Notes: a model not told the origin generated them from the sequence alone. Positions 1 to 7,680 are shown, numbered from the stretch's first letter. The stretch: 18,924 bases of DNA from Nitrospirota bacterium (GCA_013334545.1 JAAXXJ010000028.1:1-18924); one strand, 5' to 3'. Numbers and translations: made by a program.

Positions 1-1
1 C

Positions 2-1426
2 AACGTTGGCGACTGCGCTGGTATGGCCGCTGACCTTTATGAGACCTACACGGTGACCCTCGTGGCTGCAATGCTCCTCGCCAAGACCGTGTTCGGCGCA
101 AGCAGCCCGTGGATCGAGTTCCCGCTTATGCTCGGCGGCGTTTCGATCATTGCTTCCATCATCGGCACCTATGCGGTGAAGCTCGGCAAGAACAACTACA
201 TCATGGGCGCCCTCTATAAGGGTCTTGCCGTTGCAGGCGTTATCGCGGCAGTTGCATTCTACTTCGTTTCCAAGAGCTTCATCGAAGGCCTCGGCGCCAA
301 TGCCGGCGTATTTAGGGCGAACACCGTGTTCTTCATCTCCCTCATCGGCCTTGCCCTGACCGGCCTGATTGTGTGGATCACCGAGTACTTCACGGCTAAA
401 GAGTACGCCCCGGTGCAGCACATTGCACAGGCGAGCCTGACCGGCCACGGCACGAACGTGATCGCCGGACTCGCAGTGAGCATGAAGTCCACTGCACCGC
501 CCGTGCTCGTGATCGTTGCATCGATCCTCGGCGCCTACTGGCTTGGCGGCGGATTCTCCGGCCAGGCAAACGCAGCAGCCGGCGGCATCTTTGCCATCGC
601 GCTGGCAGCAGTGTCCATGCTTTCCATGACCGGCATCGTTGTGGCCATTGACTCGTACGGCCCGATCACGGACAATGCGGGCGGTGTGGCTGAAATGGCC
701 GGTCTCCCGAAAGAGATCCGCGACATCACGGACCCCCTCGATGCAGTGGGCAACACGACCAAGGCAGTGACCAAGGGCTATGCCATCGGTTCTGCAGCGC
801 TGGCAGCTTTGGTGCTGTTCTCGGAATATTCGCGCTCCTTCGGCACAACGATCCTGTTCGACCTTTCGAATCCCATGGTTCTTTGCGGCCTGTTCATCGG
901 CGGCATGCTCCCCTACTACTTCGGCGCGCTCCTGATGGAGTCCGTGGCTAAGGCTGCAGGCGGCGTGGTGGTGGAAGTTCGCAGACAGTTTGCAGAAATC
1001 AAGGGCATCATGGAAGGCACCGGCAAGCCTGATTACGCAGCGTGTGTTGACATCGTGACCAAGGGTGCCATCAGCGAGATGATGATTCCGGCGCTCCTCC
1101 CGGTCGTCGTACCGGTTGCCGTAGGTCTCCTTTTGGGCAAAGAAGCCTTGGGCGGCGTGCTTATCGGCGCAATCGTGACCGGCCTTTTCCAGGCCATTGC
1201 CATGACCTCCGGCGGCGGCGCATGGGACAATGCCAAGAAGTCCTTCGAGGACGGCGTCACGGACAGCAAGGGTGTGGTGCATAAGAAGGGCAGCGACGGA
1301 CACAAGGCCTCGGTGACCGGCGACACGGTCGGCGATCCTTACAAGGACACCGCGGGCCCGGCCATCAACCCCATGATCAAGGTCATCAACATCGTTGCGC
1401 TGCTGATTGTTCCGTTGATCAAGTAG
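2..1426 (+). CDS. hppA: Membrane-bound proton-translocating pyrophosphatase, 3' part
   Basis: Integral membrane enzyme that couples hydrolysis of pyrophosphate to cation pumping across the cytoplasmic membrane. The frame is open from base 2 and the first residues (NVGDCAGMAADLYE) match the conserved H+-PPase core, so the gene is cut by the window edge; the ATG at 23 is internal. Further family signatures are DSYGPITDNAGGVAEM, GNTTKAVTKGYAIGSAAL and GGGAWDNAKK near the C-terminus. The remaining roughly 474 residues are mostly hydrophobic helices, against about 670-800 for a full protein. The Lys codon at 761-763 (GNTTKA) is, from family knowledge, the mark of the K+-independent class; K+-dependent enzymes have Ala there. 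A strong terminator follows 27 bases after the TAG stop. Confidence 0.97.
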   Translation, partial: NVGDCAGMAADLYETYTVTLVAAMLLAKTVFGASSPWIEFPLMLGGVSIIASIIGTYAVKLGKNNYIMGALYKGLAVAGVIAAVAFYFVSKSFIEGLGANAGVFRANTVFFISLIGLALTGLIVWITEYFTAKEYAPVQHIAQASLTGHGTNVIAGLAVSMKSTAPPVLVIVASILGAYWLGGGFSGQANAAAGGIFAIALAAVSMLSMTGIVVAIDSYGPITDNAGGVAEMAGLPKEIRDITDPLDAVGNTTKAVTKGYAIGSAALAALVLFSEYSRSFGTTILFDLSNPMVLCGLFIGGMLPYYFGALLMESVAKAAGGVVVEVRRQFAEIKGIMEGTGKPDYAACVDIVTKGAISEMMIPALLPVVVPVAVGLLLGKEALGGVLIGAIVTGLFQAIAMTSGGGAWDNAKKSFEDGVTDSKGVVHKKGSDGHKASVTGDTVGDPYKDTAGPAINPMIKVINIVALLIVPLIK

Positions 1427-1452
1427 GCAACGGCTATCGGCTGTATCCACGA

Positions 1453-1482
1453 GGGGCTGGCCTGAGGGTCAGCCCCTTTTTT
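1453..1482 (+). terminator. Rho-independent terminator of hppA
   Basis: Ten-pair stem (1453-1462 with 1467-1476, one G-T wobble), TGAG tetraloop and a run of six T at 1477-1482. It lies 27 bases downstream of the hppA stop. Confidence 0.93.
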
Positions 1483-1527
1483 ATGACTCTAGCCGCTTGT
1501 GAAAACGTCTTACGTTGTAGATCAAGT

Positions 1528-1600
1528 CGTCATCCCCGTGAAAACGGGGATCCAGGAACGATCTGAAAACCCTGGATTCCCGCCTGCGCGGGAATGACAG
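1528..1600. repeat. Dispersed palindromic intergenic repeat (MITE-like)
   Basis: Two halves in inverted orientation. The left half (1528-1556) begins cgtcatccccg and ends ggatccagg; the right half (1571-1600) begins cctggattcccg and ends gggaatgaca. Each half holds its own short hairpin (CCCCGTGAAAACGGGG; CCCGCCTGCGCGGG). From general knowledge, units with this CATTCCCGC...GGATCCAGG layout occur in many copies between genes of diverse bacteria. No open frame lies inside, so it is non-autonomous. Copy number cannot be judged from one window. Confidence 0.75.
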
Positions 1601-1636
1601 AAATTGTGGTATGCATGCTGGAGGACTTCGTACAGG

Positions 1637-1666
1637 TTGCAATATCCGGCCAAAGTGGTGTACTAT
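1637..1666 (+). promoter_or_regulatory. Sigma70-like promoter of the first HD gene
   Basis: A TTGCAA -35 element (1637-1642), an 18-base spacer and a TACTAT -10 element (1661-1666). The predicted transcription start is near 1673, only about three bases before the ATG at 1676, and no Shine-Dalgarno sequence is present. Confidence 0.5.
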
Positions 1667-1675
1667 GTCCGCTCA

Positions 1676-2173
1676 ATGCAGGAAGCAAAGGTCTTGATAG
1701 CAGCGGGGTGCTCCCCCGGCGTTGCCGCGCATTGCCTGGCGGTCTCCCGCACGGCGGTCGTCCTTGCGGAGCAAATGAAGCGGATCAGTGTTGACCGGGA
1801 GCTGGTTCGGCTGGGCGGGCTCTTCCATGACATCGGCCGGTCGCGGTCACATGATATCCACCATGCGATCGTAGGCGTACAGATCGGAAGAGAGATGGAC
1901 TTTCCTGAGCCTCTGCTGACAATCATCGAGCGCCACATCGGCGCCGGTATTACAGCGAATGAGGCCGAGCGGCTCGGCCTACCAATAAAGGACTATCTGC
2001 CGATCACTCCTGAGGAAAAGATCGTCTCCTACGCAGACAACCTGACAAAGGGTGCGGACGCCATGCCCTTTGCCGTAGCTGTGCAGCGGTTTCGCGATAT
2101 TCTCGGGCCGGAGCATGAGGGAATCGAGCTTCTCTATCGGCAGCACGAAGAGATCCAGGAGTGGATGAAGTGA
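1676..2173 (+). CDS. HD-domain protein, TIGR00295-like (165 aa)
   Basis: Predicted metal-dependent phosphohydrolase; the substrate is unknown. The HD superfamily ligand pattern is visible: H19, H51-D52 (in LFHDIGRS), H59/H62, H87 (in IIERHIGAG) and D121 (in VSYADNL). Length and the RHIGAGITANEAERLGLP stretch resemble the TIGR00295 family, which as I recall is best represented in archaea and scattered in bacteria. The frame is open upstream to a TTG at 1604, but I chose the ATG at 1676: a promoter-like pair sits directly before it and the residues from 1604 (many Trp, Tyr and Arg) do not resemble the family. There is no ribosome binding site, which fits a nearly leaderless mRNA. The YkgJ-type gene starts 60 bases downstream on the same strand. 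Confidence 0.85.
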   Translation: MQEAKVLIAAGCSPGVAAHCLAVSRTAVVLAEQMKRISVDRELVRLGGLFHDIGRSRSHDIHHAIVGVQIGREMDFPEPLLTIIERHIGAGITANEAERLGLPIKDYLPITPEEKIVSYADNLTKGADAMPFAVAVQRFRDILGPEHEGIELLYRQHEEIQEWMK

Positions 2174-2180
2174 GAGCAGG

Positions 2181-2203
2181 AGTCAGGAGAACAACTCCCT
2201 GAC
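2181..2203 (+). repeat. Short hairpin after the first HD gene
   Basis: GTCAGG (2182-2187) pairs with CCTGAC (2198-2203) in the 60-base gap before the next gene. The motif agtcaggagaa at 2181-2191 recurs exactly at 3156-3166, again just after a stop codon. There is no T-run, so it is not a clear terminator. Confidence 0.45.
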
Positions 2204-2233
2204 AGATGATCGGTACTGAGAGGAAGCGAAACG

Positions 2234-3148
2234 ATGAGCAAGAAGAAAAAAGAAACGCATGAAATTGACGAGACCGGTATCCTCGTGTCCAAGGGCAAGA
2301 AGAGCGACAAGGTCGTTCCGGTCAAGCTGACCAAGGACAGCCGGTTCAAGTTCCGCTGCCACCCGAAGGTGCGGTGCTTCACGGCCTGCTGCAGCAACGT
2401 CAACATTGCGCTTCCTCCCTATGATCTGCTGCGTCTCCGGAAGCGGCTCGGCTTGGCTGCCCACGAGTTCATCAGCAAGTATGGCGACATCCAGATCCTT
2501 GACAAGACCCTGTTCCCGGTCGTGACGCTCAAGATGCGGGACGACGAGAAGAAGAGTTGCCCCTTCGTGACGCCCCAGGGCTGCACGGTCTATGAGGACC
2601 GGCCGAACATCTGCCGCTACTATCCCGTGGGCATGGCCACGCTCAGGAAGGTGGACGCCGAGGGGGGGAAGGACGAGTTCTACTTCATGACCAAGGAGGA
2701 CCACTGCAAGGGATTCGAGGAGGACAAGCAGTGGACCATCGGCGAGTGGCGGGCTGACCAGGGCGCTGATCTTTATGACGAGATGAACCGGGGCTGGATG
2801 GAGATCCTGATCAAGAAGAAGTCCCACGGCCAGGGCAAACCGTTTCCGGACATCAAGAACGAGATGTTCTTCAAGATGAGCTTCGATACGGACTACTTCC
2901 GGGCTTTCGTATTCAACAGCACGTTCCTGGAGCTGTACGAAATTCCGGCCGAGCGGATCGAGAAGGTCCGGACCGACGACACTGAGCTCCTGAAACTCTC
3001 TTATGAATGGCTCCGGCAGGCGATCTTTGCCGAGGAAACACTCCCCTTCAAGGAAGGCGCACTCGAAAAGCGGAAGGAACGCGCGGATGCGACCATGCGG
3101 AAGGTGTACGGGAACAAAGAGAAGGGGCAGATCGGGGACAGCAATTAG
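2234..3148 (+). CDS. YkgJ-family cysteine-cluster protein (304 aa)
   Basis: Predicted cytosolic metal-binding protein of the YkgJ/CxxCxxCC family (putative zinc or iron chelation; no reaction is established). Cysteines are placed as in the family: C42, C48, C52 and C53 in the first cluster (CHPKVRCFTACC), then C109 (KSCPF), C117 (QGCTVYEDRP) and C127 (NICRYYP). The ILVSKGKKSDKVVPVKLTKDSRFKF leader and the long charged C-terminal part (about residues 135-304) make it longer than small YkgJ proteins and give it no further recognised domain. The start is supported by a purine-rich GAGAGGAAG about 8 bases before the ATG. It is convergent with the second HD gene, with only 26 bases between the stops and no hairpin there. 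Confidence 0.85.
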   Translation: MSKKKKETHEIDETGILVSKGKKSDKVVPVKLTKDSRFKFRCHPKVRCFTACCSNVNIALPPYDLLRLRKRLGLAAHEFISKYGDIQILDKTLFPVVTLKMRDDEKKSCPFVTPQGCTVYEDRPNICRYYPVGMATLRKVDAEGGKDEFYFMTKEDHCKGFEEDKQWTIGEWRADQGADLYDEMNRGWMEILIKKKSHGQGKPFPDIKNEMFFKMSFDTDYFRAFVFNSTFLELYEIPAERIEKVRTDDTELLKLSYEWLRQAIFAEETLPFKEGALEKRKERADATMRKVYGNKEKGQIGDSN

Positions 3149-3174
3149 GGCCAGTAGTCAGGAGAATAATATCC

Positions 3175-3933
3175 CTAAAAGCCCTGTTCCATCATTAGAC
3201 ACATTTCCTTATATATGGCATTCCCGATCGCGATGCCTTGGTCGATGATCTCCGGGCCGAACTGTGACCCTGTCCTGGTCCGGAAGGTATCCTTGATCTT
3301 CTCGATGCCTTTCATCTTTTCCTTGAACACTCTGTGCAGGCTCTCGGGCGGCATGTCGCAATCGTTCACGATGGTCCAGAGGGTCGTGGTGAAGTTCTCA
3401 GGCCCCCAGCGGAACTTGTCCGCGTCGTAGAGCGCGTCGCTCACCAGCTGTCCCTCCTCGTCATCCGCCTTTGTCGTCCCCTTGAACGCCTCGTGGTTCC
3501 TGATGGCGTCAACAATGTACTTCCGGTAGTCCTTCTCCAGCCCCAGGTCCTTCAGGATGCGGTCCGCCTCGATGCTGCCGAGTCGCGCGTGGTCCTTTTC
3601 CTTGCGCTTGATATCATGCAGAAGGCCTGCAAGCTCGGCGGCAAGGAACAGGCCGGCAGCGTTGTCCTCGCCGATGCTCCGGCCCGGGGCCTCGATCAGG
3701 ACGAGCGCGCCCGCGTCGCGGGCAACAGCCTCGCAGTGGCAAAGCCCGTGGGCGCATTCGAGCTTGGACTCGTCAAGATAGGCGCGGCACTCGGAGAGCA
3801 GTTCGCTTGCAGCGAGGTGCTCGCCGGCAAAGCGGATCGTCTTTGCGTGGCGGCCATAGAAAGCAGGCACCGGAAGGGTCTTCGCGACGCGGTGGGCGAT
3901 GTCCTGCAGCTGCTCATAGGCCGGATGGCTCAT
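3175..3933 (-). CDS. HD-domain phosphohydrolase-like protein (252 aa)
   Basis: HD superfamily protein, not specifically recognised. The HD ligand set can be seen: H66 (LCHCEAV), H106-D107 (GLLHDIKRK), H115 (DHARLG), H147 (IRNHEAF) and D170/D172 (LYDADKFRWGPEN). The C-terminal part (about 180-252) is helical and charged, without a known motif. The frame runs on upstream to an ATG at 4029, which would add 32 residues. I prefer the ATG at 3933 because a consensus promoter (TTGACA, 18 bases, TATTAT) lies directly in front of it, within the longer reading. The predicted transcript starts at that ATG itself, so the mRNA should be leaderless. It is divergent from guaA and convergent with the YkgJ-type gene. 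Confidence 0.82.
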   Translation of the reverse strand: MSHPAYEQLQDIAHRVAKTLPVPAFYGRHAKTIRFAGEHLAASELLSECRAYLDESKLECAHGLCHCEAVARDAGALVLIEAPGRSIGEDNAAGLFLAAELAGLLHDIKRKEKDHARLGSIEADRILKDLGLEKDYRKYIVDAIRNHEAFKGTTKADDEEGQLVSDALYDADKFRWGPENFTTTLWTIVNDCDMPPESLHRVFKEKMKGIEKIKDTFRTRTGSQFGPEIIDQGIAIGNAIYKEMCLMMEQGF

Positions 3934-3939
3934 GGGGGC

Positions 3940-3969
3940 ATAATAGACGGCGGGGGAGGCCGATGTCAA
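3940..3969 (-). promoter_or_regulatory. Consensus sigma70 promoter of the second HD gene
   Basis: Reading the minus strand: TTGACA (3964-3969), an 18-base spacer, TATTAT (3940-3945), then GCCCCC and the ATG at 3933. With the usual spacing of 7 from the -10 hexamer, +1 falls on base 3933, the A of the start codon. Confidence 0.68.
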
Positions 3970-4132
3970 GACCCGAAACACGGATTGACATGCCTCGGTA
4001 TCATTGGTAAGATGCAACACATTCGCCATTTAACCACGGTCCCGACTTTATCGTGACACACGGCTGAAGGCCGATTCTTAATCCCTGCATTTGAACTTAT
4101 CATTCACCGTGTGCGGCGCAGCCGCCAGTGGT

Positions 4133-4138
4133 TATAAT
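4133..4138 (+). promoter_or_regulatory. -10 element of guaA
   Basis: A perfect TATAAT; no good -35 hexamer lies 16-18 bases upstream. A small GCGGC-GCA-GCCGC inverted repeat (4113-4125) sits in the place of the -35/spacer. The predicted start near 4145 gives a leader of about 27 bases holding the guaA ribosome binding site. Confidence 0.5.
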
Positions 4139-4171
4139 GGTTTTGAGTATCATCAAGAAAAGGAGCATGCC

Positions 4172-5722
4172 GTGTCCGACATCCATAGCGAACGAATCCT
4201 TATCCTCGATTTCGGGTCCCAGTACACCCAGCTCATTGCCCGACGTGTGCGCGAGGCCAAGGTCTACTGCGAGATCTTCCCCTATAACGCCGGGCTGGAG
4301 AAGGTCAAAGCCTTCCATCCCAAGGGGCTGATCCTCTCGGGCGGTCCGTCCAGCGTCTACGATACCGGCGCACCGCTCATCGACAGGGCGCACCTGGACC
4401 TCGGTGTCCCGGTGCTCGGCATCTGCTACGGCATGCAGCTTCTGACGCATGTGCTCGGCGGACAGGTGGCGAAATCCGCCAAGCGCGAGTACGGCAGGGC
4501 CGACCTGAACATCCATAAGAACGAAGGCCTCTTTGCCGGGATCGGCGAAGGGGGCACAGCAACGGTCTGGATGAGCCACGGCGACCGCATCGAGAAGATG
4601 CCCCAGGGGTTCCGTGCCATCGCGCACACCGGCAACTCGCCGACCGCTGCCATGGCCGATGAGCAGCGGAAGTTCTACGGCGTCCAGTTCCATCCCGAGG
4701 TGGTGCACACGCCGCAGGGCGTGCAGATCCTCAGGAACTTCGTGTACACCCTATGCGGCTGCAAACCCTCCTGGACCATGGCGTCCTTCGTCGATTACTC
4801 CGTGGGAGAGATCCGCAAGGCCGTGGGCAGCAAACAGGCAGTCTGCGGGCTTTCCGGCGGGGTCGACTCCTCGGTCGCCGCGGTGCTCGTGCACAAGGCC
4901 ATCGGCAAGCAGCTTACCTGCATCTTCGTGAACAACGGCGTGCTCCGGAAGGACGAGGCGGAGAAGGTGCAGCACTCGTTCAAGGACATGGGGCTGAACC
5001 TCAAGTACGTCGACGCTTCCGCCAAATTCCTCGACCGGCTCAAGGGCGTCGAGGACCCGGAGAAGAAGCGGAAGATCATCGGCGGCACGTTCATCGAGGT
5101 CTTCGAGCAGGAGGCGCATAACGTGGGCGGCGCCGAGTTCCTGGTACAGGGCACGCTCTACCCGGACGTGATCGAGAGCGTCTCGTTCAAGGGCCCGTCG
5201 GCCGTCATCAAGTCGCACCACAACGTGGGCGGCCTGCCTGAGCAGATGAAGTTGAAACTGGTCGAGCCGCTCCGCGAGCTGTTCAAGGACGAGGTCCGGG
5301 CCATCGGCAGGGAGATGAAGATGCCCGATGACATCATCGACCGCCAGCCCTTTCCCGGCCCGGGGCTCGCCATCCGCATCCTGGGCGAGGTGACCGAGCT
5401 GCGGCTCAGGATATTGCGGGAGGCCGACGCCATCGTGATCGAGGAGATCAAGAAGGCGGGGCTGTACAGGGACATCTGGCAGTCCTTCGCCGTGCTGCTC
5501 CCCATCAAGACCGTGGGCGTCATGGGCGACGAGCGGACCTATGAGAACGTGGTGGCCATCCGCGCGGTCACGAGCCAGGACGGCATGACCGCAGACTGGG
5601 CGAAGATCCCCTACGAGCTGCTGGGCATCATGTCGAACCGGATCATCAACGAGGTCAAGGGCGTGAACCGCGTGGTCTTCGACATCTCGTCAAAGCCGCC
5701 GAGTACGATCGAGTGGGAGTAG
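4172..5722 (+). CDS. guaA: GMP synthase (glutamine-hydrolysing), 516 aa
   Basis: Cytosolic enzyme that converts XMP, ATP and glutamine to GMP, the last step of guanine nucleotide synthesis. The N-terminal class I glutamine amidotransferase has nucleophile C85 (GICYGMQ) and H174/E176 (FHPEVVH). The ATP-pyrophosphatase domain has the P-loop SGGVDSS (228-234). The C-terminal dimerisation domain ends in the typical FDISSKPPSTIEWE. Length is normal for the family. I chose the GTG at 4172 (V-S-D-I-H...): AAAAGGAG at 4158-4165 lies 6 bases before it, and residues encoded from an ATG 81 bases upstream would overlap the promoter. It is transcribed alone and ends in a strong hairpin. Confidence 0.98.
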   Translation: MSDIHSERILILDFGSQYTQLIARRVREAKVYCEIFPYNAGLEKVKAFHPKGLILSGGPSSVYDTGAPLIDRAHLDLGVPVLGICYGMQLLTHVLGGQVAKSAKREYGRADLNIHKNEGLFAGIGEGGTATVWMSHGDRIEKMPQGFRAIAHTGNSPTAAMADEQRKFYGVQFHPEVVHTPQGVQILRNFVYTLCGCKPSWTMASFVDYSVGEIRKAVGSKQAVCGLSGGVDSSVAAVLVHKAIGKQLTCIFVNNGVLRKDEAEKVQHSFKDMGLNLKYVDASAKFLDRLKGVEDPEKKRKIIGGTFIEVFEQEAHNVGGAEFLVQGTLYPDVIESVSFKGPSAVIKSHHNVGGLPEQMKLKLVEPLRELFKDEVRAIGREMKMPDDIIDRQPFPGPGLAIRILGEVTELRLRILREADAIVIEEIKKAGLYRDIWQSFAVLLPIKTVGVMGDERTYENVVAIRAVTSQDGMTADWAKIPYELLGIMSNRIINEVKGVNRVVFDISSKPPSTIEWE

Positions 5723-5804
5723 ACGAGACCGACAGCTCGACGCGGGGACAAGGGGGCAGGGAAACGAAGGAACTCCAAGGGTTTAATTTGAACCTAACAA
5801 CAAG

Positions 5805-5842
5805 AGCGGCCTGCTCAGGAATGAGCAGGCCGCTTTATTTTT
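5805..5842. terminator. Probably bidirectional terminator between guaA and the cytochrome gene
   Basis: Perfect 13-pair stem (5805-5817 with 5822-5834) and GGAA tetraloop, followed on the plus strand by ttattttt. On the minus strand the stem is followed by a T-rich cttgttgtta. It lies between convergent guaA and the cytochrome gene and can serve both. Confidence 0.9.
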
Positions 5843-5874
5843 CAGTCAAGCACGCGCAAGGGGCGACATCAGCC

Positions 5875-6162
5875 TTATTTGCCGTAGTATTTCGCGCAGT
5901 AGTCGACGATCACCGCCTCTTCCTCGGGAGCGATCGGCGCGCCGCGCCTGATCATGACCTTGACCGTGTCCGCCCATTCCTCCCGCCTCTGGCGGGTCCC
6001 GGTTATGTGATCGAGATCATGACAGAGCGAGCACTTCTTGCGCACGAGCTCGACGCCGGGCCCGTCAATGAGCACAGCTGCGACCTGCTGCCCGGAAGCC
6101 AGAGAAAGAACCACCAGGCTCGCCGCACATGCGAGGACCGGCAGGCGGAGGGGCCTATGCAT
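5875..6162 (-). CDS. Small periplasmic c-type cytochrome (95 aa)
   Basis: Likely electron acceptor of the sulfite-oxidase-family enzyme encoded just upstream. There is an N-terminal hydrophobic export signal (about residues 5-24), one haem-binding motif CSLCH (44-48), and a conserved W63..V67..M70 pattern with M70 (TVKVMIRRGAP) as the probable axial ligand, as in single-haem cytochromes paired with SorA-type enzymes. I use the ATG at 6162; a TTG two codons earlier is possible. The start overlaps the end of the upstream gene by 8 bases, which points to translational coupling and a shared transcript. Confidence 0.85.
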   Translation of the reverse strand: MHRPLRLPVLACAASLVVLSLASGQQVAAVLIDGPGVELVRKKCSLCHDLDHITGTRQRREEWADTVKVMIRRGAPIAPEEEAVIVDYCAKYYGK

Positions 6163-7471
6163 TCTCAACGGTGACCCCCACGCGATGGATGCCGTTCCAG
6201 AAGTAGCCCAGCGGATTCCACGGTGCGACGATCGGCTGGACGTTGCCTTTACTGTCCGCTGCCCGTGCGAGAATTGTCAAATATCCCTGGCGTTTCGGCT
6301 GAGCGCTAAAGGTGAAGACCCGCCAGGCATACTTGTCGCCGGGCTTGGCAAGCGCTGCCTGCTTCCAGGTTATGCCTTCGTCGAGCGAGATCTCGACCTT
6401 CGTGACCGCGTTCTCGCCGGCCCAGGCCTTGCCAGCAATGGAGATCCTGTCGCCGATCTTGAACCTGGCGCCCGGCGCCGGCAGCGTGATGACCGACTTA
6501 ACCGGCCAGGATTCGGTCGATATGGTCTCCTTCGGCATCTTTTCTCCGGGGGCAACGGGATGCGCCGGCACCCGGTAACTGTCGTCCATGTACGTGCCCT
6601 TGAACGGCGCGTCGAGCACGTCGATCCCGACAAGCCACTTGATGGATGCGGACCCCACCCAGCCCGGAACGATCATCCGGAGCGGGAAGCCGTGCACCTT
6701 CGGCAGCGGCTCACCGTTGATGGCCCAGGCGACCAGCGTGTTCGGCTCCCTGGCCTTGCTCATCGGGATGCTGCGCACGACCGGTTTGGCGGTCGGCAGC
6801 TCGCCGAAATCCGCCCCGAAGAAGGCGACATGCACCGCGCTGGGCCTTACGCCGGCAGCCTTCAGGATATCGCGGAGACGAGCGCCGGTCCACTTCGGGC
6901 ATCCATATCCTCCCGAGGGGTTCCAGGGGGTTCCCTTAGGCAGCGGCGAGAAGGCCGTGCGGCCGGAGCCCGCGCATTCCAGCATGCCTTGCACGGTTAC
7001 GGCGGGGAAGGTCTTCTGCAGGTCGTCGAACGTGAGGCTCATCTGTTTGTCCACGAGACCTTTTATGGTCAGCGTATGGCCCGCTGCCTGCAGGTCCGGT
7101 GTTAGGAGGTTGTTGCGGATGAACAGGCGGTTGGCCGGGGTAACGGCATCGTTCAGGTTCTCCGCCGTGACGTTGGCCGTGAGCGGCCGCTCGGTCAGGA
7201 CCTTCATGACCGGATCCTTCTCAGCGATCACGGCGGCATTGGAGACGACCGGCCCTGGAAGCTCAGGTGCTGGAGGGCTGGCCGTGGGTGTAGATACCGG
7301 CGCGCTTGCCGGCATCTGTGCGGTTTGCGCCGCCGCGTCGATGCTGATCGCGGCCGAGCCCACGGCGAGGATCGCCCCCAGCCGTCCTGCCGACTTCAGG
7401 AACATCCTGCGCGTTACGATATCCTTCTGTCCCTGTACCTGAGTATCCTTCCCTGGTCTATCCTGTGCCAC
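6155..7471 (-). CDS. Sulfite-oxidase-family molybdopterin enzyme, Tat-exported (438 aa)
   Basis: Predicted periplasmic oxidoreductase with a single molybdenum cofactor; sulfite oxidation to sulfate is the most likely reaction, by analogy with SorA/SorT. A twin-arginine signal (RRMFLKSAG, residues 21-29, then a hydrophobic stretch) is followed by an Ala/Pro-rich linker (about 49-77). The Mo-cofactor domain follows, with the Mo-ligating Cys at C166 (MLECAGSGR) and GFPLRMIVPGWVG. The Mo-co dimerisation domain comes last (from about residue 300). The GTG start at 7471 is supported by GAGGAGGG at 7480-7487, 8 bases upstream. Overlap with the cytochrome gene suggests an enzyme plus electron acceptor pair. 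Other substrates (sulfoxides, other oxyanions) cannot be excluded. Confidence 0.88.
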   Translation of the reverse strand: MAQDRPGKDTQVQGQKDIVTRRMFLKSAGRLGAILAVGSAAISIDAAAQTAQMPASAPVSTPTASPPAPELPGPVVSNAAVIAEKDPVMKVLTERPLTANVTAENLNDAVTPANRLFIRNNLLTPDLQAAGHTLTIKGLVDKQMSLTFDDLQKTFPAVTVQGMLECAGSGRTAFSPLPKGTPWNPSGGYGCPKWTGARLRDILKAAGVRPSAVHVAFFGADFGELPTAKPVVRSIPMSKAREPNTLVAWAINGEPLPKVHGFPLRMIVPGWVGSASIKWLVGIDVLDAPFKGTYMDDSYRVPAHPVAPGEKMPKETISTESWPVKSVITLPAPGARFKIGDRISIAGKAWAGENAVTKVEISLDEGITWKQAALAKPGDKYAWRVFTFSAQPKRQGYLTILARAADSKGNVQPIVAPWNPLGYFWNGIHRVGVTVENA

Positions 7472-7552
7472 GGTCCGGTCCCTCCTCTCAAGACAGATAT
7501 GATTCCCTCATCAGCCGCACGCACCTTGCTGACACGAGCATCACTGGTTATA

Positions 7553-7580
7553 AGTATAATTGAACATGCCGGATTGTCAA
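7553..7580 (-). promoter_or_regulatory. Sigma70-like promoter of the sulfite oxidase operon
   Basis: On the minus strand: TTGACA (7575-7580), a 16-base spacer and TATACT (7553-7558). This gives a leader of about 75 bases before the GTG at 7471. The -10 region overlaps a TATAAT on the plus strand (7555-7560). Confidence 0.5.
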
Positions 7581-7623
7581 GACCGCGGGCCTTTTCCCAG
7601 GTGCATGCGGTCTCCGCTTGCGG

Positions 7624-7629
7624 TATAAT
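7624..7629 (+). promoter_or_regulatory. Possible -10 element of the ATP-grasp operon
   Basis: A perfect TATAAT 51 bases before the ATG at 7681, without a convincing -35. It is the only good -10 candidate close to this gene. Confidence 0.35.
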
Positions 7630-7680
7630 AGGATCCGTTGCCGCCGAAACAGCGGACGAGGCGCATGACCCCGGGGCCCC

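Noticed and set aside
1528..1600. CRISPR array
   Set aside because: There are only two inverted halves, no regular direct repeats with equal spacers, and no cas gene.
4091..4171. ATG at 4091 as start of guaA
   Set aside because: The extra 27 codons run through the TATAAT element and the ribosome binding site; GTG at 4172 has AAAAGGAG at ideal spacing and gives the normal GuaA N-terminus.
4030..4171. Purine riboswitch before guaA
   Set aside because: The leader after the -10 element is only about 27 bases, too short for an aptamer, and no purine-aptamer core was seen upstream.
6038..7442. Long plus-strand open frames (355 and 284 codons) across the sulfite oxidase gene
   Set aside because: They are shadows of the Tat/SUOX and cytochrome genes; products are Arg/Pro-rich without motifs.
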